Source: an uncultured Anaerolineales bacterium
Lineage (GTDB): Bacteria > Chloroflexota > Anaerolineae > Anaerolineales > UBA11657
NCBI GenBank assembly: GCA_913040765.1
Contig: CAJWIA010000026.1
Location: forward strand, 1 to 11,241
DNA length: 11,241 nt
Direction: 5' to 3'
This document shows, one piece after another, positions 1 through 6,908 of the stretch. The notes below the pieces were generated by a model. It made no database searches, was not told the origin of the DNA, and saw nothing but the letters and a program-made list of their open reading frames with translations. Position 1 is the stretch's first letter. The number at the start of each line of letters is the position of its first letter. A program made the translations under genes and the position numbers.

Positions 1-544
1 CCTGACCTAGTGAAAAATACCACTTATCGGAAGCAAGAGGCTCTATTCCCGCTACCGCCCACAAGGCATTTTCTTTCATGTGAGTGCCTGACTCATCTCC
101 GCGTGATGCCCATGGTTCATTAGATTCAAAAATTGTCATCATAGCTTCTGCTGCACTGCTCACCCCTTGTATGGAAGCAGGATCGTGCTTAGGTCCTACG
201 ATGATAAAATCGTTATACATAACATTTTGCCGGTCTGTACCATGTCCTTCAGCTATAAAACTACTTTCTACATCTGGGGCATGTACGAGAAGCACGTCCG
301 CATCCCCTGATTTTCCGAGAGCAATTGCCTGACCTGTTCCTACTGCTATGACTTCTACAGTTACATCTAATTGTTTTTCAAATTCAGGTAGTATGTGCTG
401 CAACAAACCCGAATTTTCGGTACTAGTAGTAGTTGCGAGCCGTAGTGTAGAGTGCTGTTTCGTTCTGCTGGTGCATCCCGAAGTTAAAATTACGAACATC
501 AACAAATAAGTTGTAAATACTGATAGTGAATTGGTCCTAATCAT
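1..544 (-). CDS. tupA: Tungstate ABC transporter substrate-binding lipoprotein TupA (partial, C-terminus off the left edge)
   Basis: This is the extracytoplasmic binding protein that captures tungstate and passes it to the TupB permease and TupC ATPase. The reverse strand reads open from ATG at 544 to the window edge, giving 181 residues of a family usually about 270-290 long. Residues 1-24 form a lipoprotein signal: a hydrophobic core ending in lipobox LTSGC with Cys24 as the lipidation site. The mature part carries family hallmarks: ATTTSTENSGLL at 37-48, GTGQA at 69-73, HAPD at 88-91, YNDFIIVGP at 110-118 and SRGDESGTH at 147-155. The TTTS and SRGD..GTH segments are the expected oxyanion contacts. 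It starts 12 nt after tilS, with no clear Shine-Dalgarno, so it is probably co-transcribed with tilS. tupB and tupC would be expected further left. A molybdate or other oxyanion ligand cannot be excluded, but the motifs fit TupA best. Confidence 0.9.
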   Translation of the reverse strand, partial: MIRTNSLSVFTTYLLMFVILTSGCTSRTKQHSTLRLATTTSTENSGLLQHILPEFEKQLDVTVEVIAVGTGQAIALGKSGDADVLLVHAPDVESSFIAEGHGTDRQNVMYNDFIIVGPKHDPASIQGVSSAAEAMMTIFESNEPWASRGDESGTHMKENALWAVAGIEPLASDKWYFSLGQ

Positions 545-556
545 CTATTTAGACAA

Positions 557-2062
557 TTATTGTGCGCAAGTCATTCGCACACGCATTATATTTTGGGTGG
601 TTTTGCTTATGCCTGCACGTTGATCCAATCTCCAACCAGCGATCCATAGTATTTGTTCACCACTCACTAGCAGAGGTATGCGATTTCGTAGCTCAAACGG
701 AATTCGAGCATTAGTCATGTAATGTGCCAGAGATTGGCTTTTCCCATGCATGCCAAGTGGTTGGAATCTGTCTCCAGGTTGACGTGATCGAAGTTGTAGA
801 GTCTGATCCTCTAATTTGTCTCTGTCAAGATATGCCCTCCAGCGATCTGCATTGTTGTATATTGATTTCCTGTGTATATTGTCGGGAAAATCTACTAAGA
901 GTCTCCAACCGCATGGTTCAAGTGTTATGGATGCTGGAGCTTGGATTGAAATTGTTTCGCCACTAGTAAGAAATGGTGAGTCAATCTGACTATCTGCTGC
1001 CACACCAGCTTCAACAATTACAAGATGTTTATAATCAATCTTCATAACCAGATTGCCCGGTAAAGAACATTCTTGACGCACATCTCCCGTTTTTGAGAAT
1101 TCCGATGCATTCGCAATCGGATTAAAATCTATGGTTCGCAATTTTGGTCTCAGTCGTTTTATTGCTAATCTTAATATTGCCAACTGTGTGCCTACAAGAG
1201 CCTGGCTGAACATTAAGCGGTTAATAACAATCTTCTGATCATCAACATATGTGACAATGTTATTCCAAGCTGTGCTATTTGCTTGTTGCAACACTCGTTG
1301 ACTATGTTTTAACACAGCGGAAATATGACTAGTAGTTTGGTGAATGTTAGGGTTTATGTCTTTTAGAATTGGAACAATTTCATGACGTATGCGGTTGCGC
1401 AAGTACCGTTTGTTATTATTGCTTGGGTCTTGAATAGGGTCCAGATTGTTATCTCGGCAGTAATCTTGTATGTCTTGACGTGGCACAGAAAGCAATGGAC
1501 GTCCTATGAATATGTCAGAATCCTCATAAGTTGAAATTGTTAGCATGCTTGGAACAATCGGTGTTATGGGGCTCATGCCACTTAAACCAGAAATACCAGT
1601 TCCTCGCACAAAATTCATAAGTATCGTTTCTACTTGATCGTCAGCATTATGTCCCACTAGAATTAGTTTAATATTGTGTTTGTCTGCTAATCTTTTGAAT
1701 AGGGTATATCGTGCTTGTCTGCCCGCATCTTCTATGGATAATTTGTGTTTAGATGCTATTTTTTCTATATTTTGACTGTCGACAACTGAACGAAATCCCC
1801 AACTTTGGGCAATTTGAGCAACAAATTGTCCGTCTTTTGATGAATCATTACGCAATTGATGGTCTAAATGAGCGATTATTGTTTGTGATGGTAGTTCAGA
1901 AAACCTGCTAAGTATGTGTAATAGTGCAAGGCTATCTGGACCACCAGAAACTCCAACTACTAGCCCATCATTCCACAAATCAGGACATATTTTTTCCCTA
2001 AATTCTTGTAATATGCCAAAAAGATCCATTTGTGAGATTATAGCATGTGTGTCTACTAGCAT
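557..2062 (-). CDS. tilS: tRNA(Ile)-lysidine synthetase TilS
   Basis: TilS attaches lysine to C34 of the CAU-anticodon tRNA-Ile using ATP. This changes its decoding from AUG to AUA and its charging from Met to Ile. The N-terminal ATP-pyrophosphatase domain shows the PP-loop SGGPDS at residues 39-44, AHLDHQLR at about 64-71 and HNADDQVETILMNFVRGTG at about 138-156. The segment RYLRNRIRHEI follows. The C-terminal domain has the typical RQPGDRFQPLGM and ARIPFELRNRIPLL stretches. The length of 501 residues suits a three-domain TilS. The frame is open up to an ATG at 2104, but I chose ATG 2062 because AGAAGG lies 9 nt upstream (2072-2077). The longer start would also lie across the divergent mreB promoter. 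ATG 2029 is a further option but lacks a ribosome site. Divergent from mreB and followed closely by tupA. Confidence 0.95.
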   Translation of the reverse strand: MLVDTHAIISQMDLFGILQEFREKICPDLWNDGLVVGVSGGPDSLALLHILSRFSELPSQTIIAHLDHQLRNDSSKDGQFVAQIAQSWGFRSVVDSQNIEKIASKHKLSIEDAGRQARYTLFKRLADKHNIKLILVGHNADDQVETILMNFVRGTGISGLSGMSPITPIVPSMLTISTYEDSDIFIGRPLLSVPRQDIQDYCRDNNLDPIQDPSNNNKRYLRNRIRHEIVPILKDINPNIHQTTSHISAVLKHSQRVLQQANSTAWNNIVTYVDDQKIVINRLMFSQALVGTQLAILRLAIKRLRPKLRTIDFNPIANASEFSKTGDVRQECSLPGNLVMKIDYKHLVIVEAGVAADSQIDSPFLTSGETISIQAPASITLEPCGWRLLVDFPDNIHRKSIYNNADRWRAYLDRDKLEDQTLQLRSRQPGDRFQPLGMHGKSQSLAHYMTNARIPFELRNRIPLLVSGEQILWIAGWRLDQRAGISKTTQNIMRVRMTCAQ

Positions 2063-2071
2063 ATTAGGAAA

Positions 2072-2077
2072 CCTTCT
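2072..2077 (-). promoter_or_regulatory. Ribosome binding site deciding the tilS start
   Basis: AGAAGG on the minus strand with 9 nt to ATG 2062. The in-frame alternatives at 2104 and 2029 have no comparable site, so this element selects the start. Confidence 0.6.
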
Positions 2078-2080
2078 GCG

Positions 2081-2089
2081 TGGTATAAT
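2081..2089 (+). promoter_or_regulatory. Extended -10 promoter of the mreB operon
   Basis: TGGTATAAT matches a perfect TATAAT (2084-2089) preceded by the TGn extended -10 element. No good -35 hexamer lies 16-18 nt upstream, which is typical for extended -10 promoters. The predicted transcription start is near 2096, giving a leader of about 36 nt before the mreB start. The hexamer also reads as a weak -10 on the opposite strand, so the divergent tilS promoter may overlap it. Confidence 0.65.
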
Positions 2090-2117
2090 CGCGCTTCGTA
2101 GCACTCTGAGTTCAAGC

Positions 2118-2122
2118 AGGAG
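2118..2122 (+). promoter_or_regulatory. Ribosome binding site supporting a TTG start for mreB
   Basis: AGGAG with 9 nt to TTG at 2132. No ATG or GTG at a suitable distance precedes the conserved DIGIDLGT motif, so this site supports the rare start codon. Confidence 0.75.
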
Positions 2123-2131
2123 ATATATCTA

Positions 2132-3202
2132 TTGGCATTTAGCCCATTAAATTGGTTTCTAGGTCTGTTTTCCCTGGATATTGGTATTGACCTTGGTACA
2201 GCTAATACACTTGTGTATGTGCGTGGCAAGGGTATAGTAATAAATGAGCCATCCTGGGTGGCAGTGGACAAAAAGACACGTCGTCCACTTGCTATAGGTT
2301 CGGAAGCCAAAGAACTCGTTGGACGTACGCCTACAAATATTGTGGCGGTGCGTCCTCTCCGTGATGGCGTAATTTCTGAATTTGAGATTACGGAAGCTAT
2401 GCTTCGTTATTTTATTGATAAGGCTCATGAGCAAAGTTATGTGCCTATTCCTCGTCCTCGTGTAGTGGTAGGTATACCAAGTGGTGTGACAGAAGTTGAG
2501 AAACGTGCTGTGTATGATGCTACTCTAGCAGCTGGAGCGCGAGCTGCTTATTTGATCGAAGAGCCGATGGCGGCTGCTATAGGTGCTGGATTGCCGATTG
2601 GTGAAGCTCGTGGTTCGATGGTTCTAGATATTGGTGGAGGAACAACTGAGATTGCTGTATTTTCAATGGGTGGTGTAGTGCTCAGTCGATCCCTGCGAGT
2701 TGCAGGTGATGAGATGGATGAAGACATTATTCAATATGCCCGTACAAAATATAACCTAGCTATTGGGGAACGAATGGCTGAAAGAGTGAAAATAGATGTG
2801 GGGTCTGCTCATTCTTTGTCAGAAGAAAAGGTAGCTGTTCTTAGGGGACGGAATCTAGTGACTGGTCTTCCTGATTCTGTAGAAGTATCGTCTATAGAGA
2901 TAAGGGGGGCTCTAGCAGAGTCTACACGTACGCTTGTTAATTTAGTAAAGGAGGCAATTGATGAAACGCCTCCAGAGATAATCGCTGATTTAATGGAATC
3001 AGGAGTTTGTTTGGCTGGTGGAGTGTCGCAGCTTCAAGGTTTGTCGGAAAGGATGCAAGGTGAAATTAATATGGAATGCTGGGTAGCTGAAGATCCATTA
3101 ACATGTGTTGCTCGCGGTGCTGGATATATTTTGGATGATCTCGACAATCTAGCACGGTTCTTGGTGGGACTGGAGCGTGGTAGCACTCAACATAGTAGAT
3201 AG
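2132..3202 (+). CDS. mreB: Rod shape-determining actin homologue MreB
   Basis: MreB polymerises with ATP into membrane-bound filaments that guide the elongasome (RodA, PBP2, MreC/MreD) during lateral wall synthesis. The 356 residues are close to the usual 335-350. A short hydrophobic/amphipathic N-terminus (AFSPLNWFLGLFS), suited to membrane attachment, precedes phosphate-1 DIGIDLGTANT at 16-26. Phosphate-2 LDIGGGTTEIAV lies near 165-176. The connecting segment RVAGDEMDEDIIQYAR is near 190, and the adenosine motif LAGGVSQLQGL near 294-304. The last has Val where most MreBs have a third Gly (GGG), within normal variation of the actin fold. The TTG start is backed by a good ribosome site. Unusually, mreC and mreD do not follow. 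Instead a glycan polymerase-like gene begins 6 nt after the stop. Mbl or MreBH paralogues are possible alternatives. Confidence 0.96.
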   Translation: MAFSPLNWFLGLFSLDIGIDLGTANTLVYVRGKGIVINEPSWVAVDKKTRRPLAIGSEAKELVGRTPTNIVAVRPLRDGVISEFEITEAMLRYFIDKAHEQSYVPIPRPRVVVGIPSGVTEVEKRAVYDATLAAGARAAYLIEEPMAAAIGAGLPIGEARGSMVLDIGGGTTEIAVFSMGGVVLSRSLRVAGDEMDEDIIQYARTKYNLAIGERMAERVKIDVGSAHSLSEEKVAVLRGRNLVTGLPDSVEVSSIEIRGALAESTRTLVNLVKEAIDETPPEIIADLMESGVCLAGGVSQLQGLSERMQGEINMECWVAEDPLTCVARGAGYILDDLDNLARFLVGLERGSTQHSR

Positions 3203-3208
3203 TCTTAA

Positions 3209-4669
3209 GTGACTGGACTCCGAACATTTGTTTTGAAAGCATCAATTTTATATAAACGCAAAAATCTGATTGGACTACTGTTAGCTGGTAGCTTAATTGC
3301 TATAGCCTTGGGAGTTGTGCCTGCTGTATTGGGTCTCTTAATAATTGCCAGTGTGATTGCTATTGCTGTGTCGATGATTGAGCCAATGATTGCGCTGGGT
3401 TTAGCTATTATTATTGGACCTTTACGTGCTTGGGTTGCAGTTGTTTGGCCCAATGTACCTTTATATCCTGGTCAGGTATTGTTCGCTCTATTTATTTTTT
3501 CGTCGTTTGTACATTTTGTGCTGAACAGAAATATGACCATTAGATTTCCAGTGACCACAAAACTCATGACCATCTATTTGTGTGTAGGTTTACTATCTTT
3601 GTGGGATGCTACAAATATTTATCAGGGTCTGACAGAACTCATTAAATGGCTTCAAATACTTGTAGTTCTCGTGATAGTGTTTAATTATTGTGTAAATCAA
3701 GACAAGGAAAAGTGGGTTATAGGATTTGTTATAGCTTCTGGTTTTCTTCAGGCATTAATTGGACTATGGCAATTCATAATACGGGGTACTGGGCCCGTAT
3801 CTTTCGAATTGGCATCGGGACTTTTTAGGGCGTATGGTACTTTCGAGCAGCCAAACCCATTTGGAGGATTTATGGGTATTCTGTGGCCTATTGCGGTGGG
3901 TGTTTTCTTGTCCTTACTCCAGACTAGGGCGTCAAAACAGCCCAAATACACTTATAGAACACTAGTTGTTATGACTTTAGTAGTTGCTATTTCACTAATA
4001 TGCGCATTAATAGCGTCATATTCTCGTGGCGCATGGATTGGTTCGATTGCAGCATTTATAGTGATGTTATTTTTCTTGCCATACAGACCAATCATTGGTA
4101 TCGGCTCGGTAATTGTTACAATCGCTTTAGGTACTATGGTGGTTTATCTAGGATTTGTGCCTGACCATCTTGAGAATAGGATAACCTCAATACTGGAATA
4201 TGTGAGCGTTCAGGATGTTCGCCGGGTTTCTATAGATGAGGTAAATTTTTCTGTTGTAGAGAGAGCTGCGCATTGGCAAGCGGCTAGCAAAATGGTGGAA
4301 GCACATCCCTGGTTGGGAGTAGGTATGGGAAACTATCAAGTTGTATATCCAGAGTATAGATTGGTGAATTGGAAAAGTCCTCTTGGACATGCTCATAATG
4401 TGTACTTGAACGTTGCAGCTGAAACAGGGGTTATAGGACTCAGTTCCTATATATTGTTTTGGGGGTATGTGTTTTTGAAAACAATCAGAGTGTTGAGAAG
4501 AAGCACTAATTGGAATAGAGGGATTGCGCTTGGATTGTTGGGTGCATGGACGCATCTTGGGGTACACAATTTTGTGGATAATCTATTTGTGAACAATACG
4601 CATTTGTGCTTAGGTGGTTTATTGGGTGTGTTGGCAGTTGTTAACACTAGAGTCGATAATAAGAGTTAG
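3209..4669 (+). CDS. O-antigen ligase/polymerase-like membrane protein (Wzy_C family)
   Basis: A 486-residue polytopic membrane protein with about ten to twelve hydrophobic segments. It carries the signature of the O-antigen ligase/polymerase superfamily. Visible motifs are SYSRGAWIG near 270, a large external loop containing ERAAHWQAA near 350, HPWLGVGMGNYQVVYPEY around 367-384, and GHAHNVYLNVAAETGVIGL near 391-409. The loop Arg and the His of HAHN correspond to residues needed for transfer of undecaprenyl-linked glycan in WaaL/Wzy enzymes. It should therefore polymerise a surface glycan or join it to an acceptor at the outer face of the inner membrane. WaaL and Wzy cannot be told apart here. 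The GTG start is the only option: the preceding in-frame codon is TAA. No Shine-Dalgarno is visible, so translation is probably coupled to mreB 6 nt upstream. Confidence 0.88.
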   Translation: MTGLRTFVLKASILYKRKNLIGLLLAGSLIAIALGVVPAVLGLLIIASVIAIAVSMIEPMIALGLAIIIGPLRAWVAVVWPNVPLYPGQVLFALFIFSSFVHFVLNRNMTIRFPVTTKLMTIYLCVGLLSLWDATNIYQGLTELIKWLQILVVLVIVFNYCVNQDKEKWVIGFVIASGFLQALIGLWQFIIRGTGPVSFELASGLFRAYGTFEQPNPFGGFMGILWPIAVGVFLSLLQTRASKQPKYTYRTLVVMTLVVAISLICALIASYSRGAWIGSIAAFIVMLFFLPYRPIIGIGSVIVTIALGTMVVYLGFVPDHLENRITSILEYVSVQDVRRVSIDEVNFSVVERAAHWQAASKMVEAHPWLGVGMGNYQVVYPEYRLVNWKSPLGHAHNVYLNVAAETGVIGLSSYILFWGYVFLKTIRVLRRSTNWNRGIALGLLGAWTHLGVHNFVDNLFVNNTHLCLGGLLGVLAVVNTRVDNKS

Positions 4670-4718
4670 TTTGTGTAAATGTCTCATTGGGATGTCATTG
4701 TTTTAGCGAGAAATATTC

Positions 4719-5183
4719 ATGAAGTCCAGACGATTTAACAGTAGTGAAATGCGGCGTTTTATAAAATTCAGTATTGTTGGTGTTATAGGTTTTATAATTG
4801 ATACAGGCGCATTAAATATCATGATAGGTTATCTGGGAATGTCCACAGGATTACTGCGTCTTGTCGCCAAAACCATATCTTTTAGTCTTGCCTTGACCAG
4901 TAATTTTTTTTGGAATCGTTATTGGATTTATCCTGAGTCACGATCTAAAAGCGTTAGAGTACAGGCGGTTCAGTTTACAGTGGTTAATTTGATTGGCCTT
5001 GCCTTAAATCTTTTGATATTTGGCTCAGTTAGTTCTGCACTAATTCCAACATTCCAGAATTATTATGGATCCCAAATTGGACTGATTCTGGGAACGAATG
5101 CAGGTCAAGTGGCGGCAGTAGCAGTAGTATTGTTCTGGAATTTCTTCGCTAATCGTTATTGGACCTATGGCGATGTTGAGTAA
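4719..5183 (+). CDS. GtrA-family membrane protein
   Basis: A 154-residue protein of the GtrA/DPMS family: four predicted membrane segments (about 14-37, 45-61, 82-106, 117-141). In studied cases these proteins help move or present undecaprenyl-phosphate-linked sugars for glucosylation or arabinosylation of envelope polymers. The family's internal repeat is plain: NFFWNRYW at 62-69 after helix 2 and NFFANRYW at 141-148 after helix 4, plus the N-terminal RFIKFSIVGVIGFIIDTG. The start is ATG 4719, with only a weak GCGAG upstream; Met11 is an alternative. It lies between the ligase/polymerase and a GT4 glycosyltransferase, consistent with one glycan pathway. It is in the same frame as the downstream GT4 gene, separated by its TAA and 9 nt. 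The substrate is unknown. Confidence 0.9.
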   Translation: MKSRRFNSSEMRRFIKFSIVGVIGFIIDTGALNIMIGYLGMSTGLLRLVAKTISFSLALTSNFFWNRYWIYPESRSKSVRVQAVQFTVVNLIGLALNLLIFGSVSSALIPTFQNYYGSQIGLILGTNAGQVAAVAVVLFWNFFANRYWTYGDVE

Positions 5184-5192
5184 AGTGTCATT

Positions 5193-6332
5193 GTGAGAAT
5201 TGGGTTAGAAGTCACTGCTGCTGTGCGGCAGAGTGGTGGTATAGGACGTTATGTTCGGGAGATGGTGCATGCATTAGCTGATGTTGATCAAATAAATCAA
5301 TATAGTCTTTTCTATGCTAGCAAATACAAAGCTGCTCGAGGCATGCTTGCTTTACCAGATAATTTTCGTATACGTCATTTGCCTGTGCATGACATTTGGC
5401 TTGCACGAATTTGGCAACGTATTCGTTTACCTGTACCCGTAGAGCTTATTACTGGTGCGGTCGATATATATCATTCGCCTGATTTTACGTTACCTCCGAC
5501 ATTGCAAGGCGTACCTACACTACTTACTGTACATGATTTATCGTTCTTGCGAGACCCAGAATCTGCCTCCCCAGGTTTACGAGGATATCTGGAAATTGCA
5601 GTCAAACGCTCAGTACGGCTTGCTACACATGTTTTGGCGGATTCACAATCTACCAAAGATGATCTTATTGAGCTGTATTCAACACCCGAAAACAAAATAA
5701 CAGTGCTTTATCCTGGCGTATCATCTGATTTCCGTCCCATCATAGATCCAGCGAAGTTGAGGCAAGTGCGTAAACGTTATAAATTGGGCGAAGAACCATT
5801 TGTGTTATCAGTGGGAACTTTACAGCCTCGGAAAAATCACTTGACTTTAATCAAAGCATTTGAACTTGCACTTGGCGATTCCGAATATAATCTTGTATTA
5901 GCTGGTGGTAAAGGTTGGAGCTATGAGGAAGTGTATGATTTAGTAGAGTCACGAGGATTGCAAAACCGTGTCTTGTTTCCCGGTTTTGTTGCAGAGGAGG
6001 ATCTATCGGCTCTATATTCCTCTGCAAATATTATGACCTTGCCTTCTTTGTATGAAGGATTTGGTTTACCAGTTTTAGAGGCTATGGCTTGTGGATTGCC
6101 TGTGATTGCATCTAGTGTTTCTAGTTTGCCTGAAGTGACAGGAAATGCCGCTTTGTTGGTTGATCCTGGCAATGTTGAGGATATAGCAGACGCGATCTTG
6201 AAATTGGTGGAAAATGTAGATCTTAGAAAAAAGCTCCGTAACAAAGGGTTTAAGCGAGTCGAGCAATTTAGTTGGTATGCGTCTGCGAAAACTTTGTTGG
6301 GAGTTTACAGGGACTTGGCTGAACATCTGTGA
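5193..6332 (+). CDS. GT4-family glycosyltransferase (GT-B fold)
   Basis: A 379-residue cytoplasmic retaining glycosyltransferase that should move a sugar from a nucleotide-sugar donor to a glycan or lipid acceptor. The N-terminal Rossmann domain has a glycine-rich SGGIGRYVREM loop (14-24), DIYHSPDF near 90 and LLTVHDLSF near 110. The C-terminal nucleotide-sugar domain begins around FVLSVGTLQPRKNH (about 203-216). It contains VLFPGFV near 262 and the E-x7-E signature in YEGFGLPVLEAMACGLPV (about 287-304), followed by VSSLPEV and the C-terminal FSWYASA segment. The overall pattern resembles bacterial mannosyl- or rhamnosyltransferases, but donor and acceptor cannot be named. The start is GTG at 5193, 9 nt after gtrA, with no strong ribosome site, so it is probably translationally coupled. 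Confidence 0.93.
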   Translation: MRIGLEVTAAVRQSGGIGRYVREMVHALADVDQINQYSLFYASKYKAARGMLALPDNFRIRHLPVHDIWLARIWQRIRLPVPVELITGAVDIYHSPDFTLPPTLQGVPTLLTVHDLSFLRDPESASPGLRGYLEIAVKRSVRLATHVLADSQSTKDDLIELYSTPENKITVLYPGVSSDFRPIIDPAKLRQVRKRYKLGEEPFVLSVGTLQPRKNHLTLIKAFELALGDSEYNLVLAGGKGWSYEEVYDLVESRGLQNRVLFPGFVAEEDLSALYSSANIMTLPSLYEGFGLPVLEAMACGLPVIASSVSSLPEVTGNAALLVDPGNVEDIADAILKLVENVDLRKKLRNKGFKRVEQFSWYASAKTLLGVYRDLAEHL

Positions 6333-6342
6333 GTTGAGCAGG

Positions 6343-6351
6343 TGGTATAGT
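6343..6351 (+). promoter_or_regulatory. Possible internal extended -10 promoter before the thioesterase gene
   Basis: TGGTATAGT has the TGn extension and a 5/6 -10 hexamer, very like the mreB element. Transcription would start near 6358, only about 4 nt before ATG 6362, giving an almost leaderless message. There is no recognisable -35. It could be chance in AT-rich DNA. Confidence 0.3.
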
Positions 6352-6361
6352 CAACGGTAAG

Positions 6362-6859
6362 ATGAAAATGAAAACTGATAGTCTAGATGTAGGCAAAACA
6401 CCTTCTGAGTCTTCTGTGCATTTAGCACAGTTGATGTTGCCTGAACATGCTAATCCGTTAGGTAATGTACATGGGGGAGTGATAATGAAGCTTGCTGATG
6501 AGGCTGGAAGCCTAGCTGCTATGCGCCATGCTGGTATGCATGCAGTCACGGTATTTGTAGAATCTATGACATTTGATGAGCCGGTAGAAGTTGGAGCTTT
6601 GTTGCATTTAAATGCGCAAGTAAGTTGGGTAGGACGTTCGTCGATCGAAGTATTAGTTAGAGTAGATGCGGAAAATCCTCTTACTGGGCATGTGGTGGCA
6701 ACAAACTCGGCATTTTTTGTGTATGTAGCTCTTGACAAGAAGGGGAGACCAACCTTGGTTCCTAGACTAGTTTGTGAGAATGAGAAACAAAAGGAACTTG
6801 TGGCTGATGGAGAGAAACGCAAAAGTGCACGTCTAAGAATTAGGTCAGACAATAATTGA
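6362..6859 (+). CDS. Acyl-CoA thioesterase, YciA/ACOT hotdog family
   Basis: A 165-residue single-hotdog enzyme that hydrolyses acyl-CoA to free acid and CoA. The family core runs from MLPEHANPLGNVHGG into IMKLADEAGSLAAMRHA. Asn31 and Asp46, 15 residues apart, match the catalytic Asn/Asp pair of ACOT7/YciA enzymes, and HGG at 37-39 is the hotdog helix cap. Further matches are the VTVFVESMTFDEPVEVG strand and WVGRSSIEVLVRVDAEN. The tail after residue about 140 is highly charged and not part of the fold. The start is ATG 6362; ATG 6368 is equally possible. No strong Shine-Dalgarno is present, only GGTAAG immediately upstream. It lies 29 nt after the GT4 gene and 49 nt before glnS. Its link to envelope or translation genes is unclear, and chain-length preference cannot be read from the sequence. 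Confidence 0.92.
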   Translation: MKMKTDSLDVGKTPSESSVHLAQLMLPEHANPLGNVHGGVIMKLADEAGSLAAMRHAGMHAVTVFVESMTFDEPVEVGALLHLNAQVSWVGRSSIEVLVRVDAENPLTGHVVATNSAFFVYVALDKKGRPTLVPRLVCENEKQKELVADGEKRKSARLRIRSDNN

Positions 6860-6897
6860 AACTAAGATAAAGACAGTTTTCGATGTATGATGTATAC

Positions 6898-6903
6898 AAA
6901 AGG
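6898..6903 (+). promoter_or_regulatory. Ribosome binding site favouring ATG 6909 for glnS
   Basis: AAAAGG lies 5 nt before ATG 6909. The frame could also open at GTG 6903, but that codon overlaps the purine run, so the ATG is preferred. Confidence 0.5.
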
Positions 6904-6908
6904 TGGCA

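Noticed and set aside
84..332. An 82-codon plus-strand frame opposite tupA
   Set aside because: The minus strand encodes a continuous TupA with lipobox and ligand motifs, so the plus-strand frame is a shadow.
2063..2104. Longer tilS start at ATG 2104
   Set aside because: It would run across the TGGTATAAT promoter of mreB and add an Arg/Pro-rich tail not typical of TilS. The AGAAGG site points to 2062.
4187..4567. A 126-codon minus-strand frame inside the O-antigen ligase-like gene
   Set aside because: Antisense to the most conserved part of the membrane protein, with a composition rich in Ser, His, Cys and Pro and no family match.
6268..6852. A 194-codon open frame on the minus strand across the thioesterase gene
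   Set aside because: It mirrors the plus-strand gene, whose catalytic Asn/Asp and hotdog motifs are clear. It has no recognisable domain and no ribosome site; the length is a codon-bias shadow.
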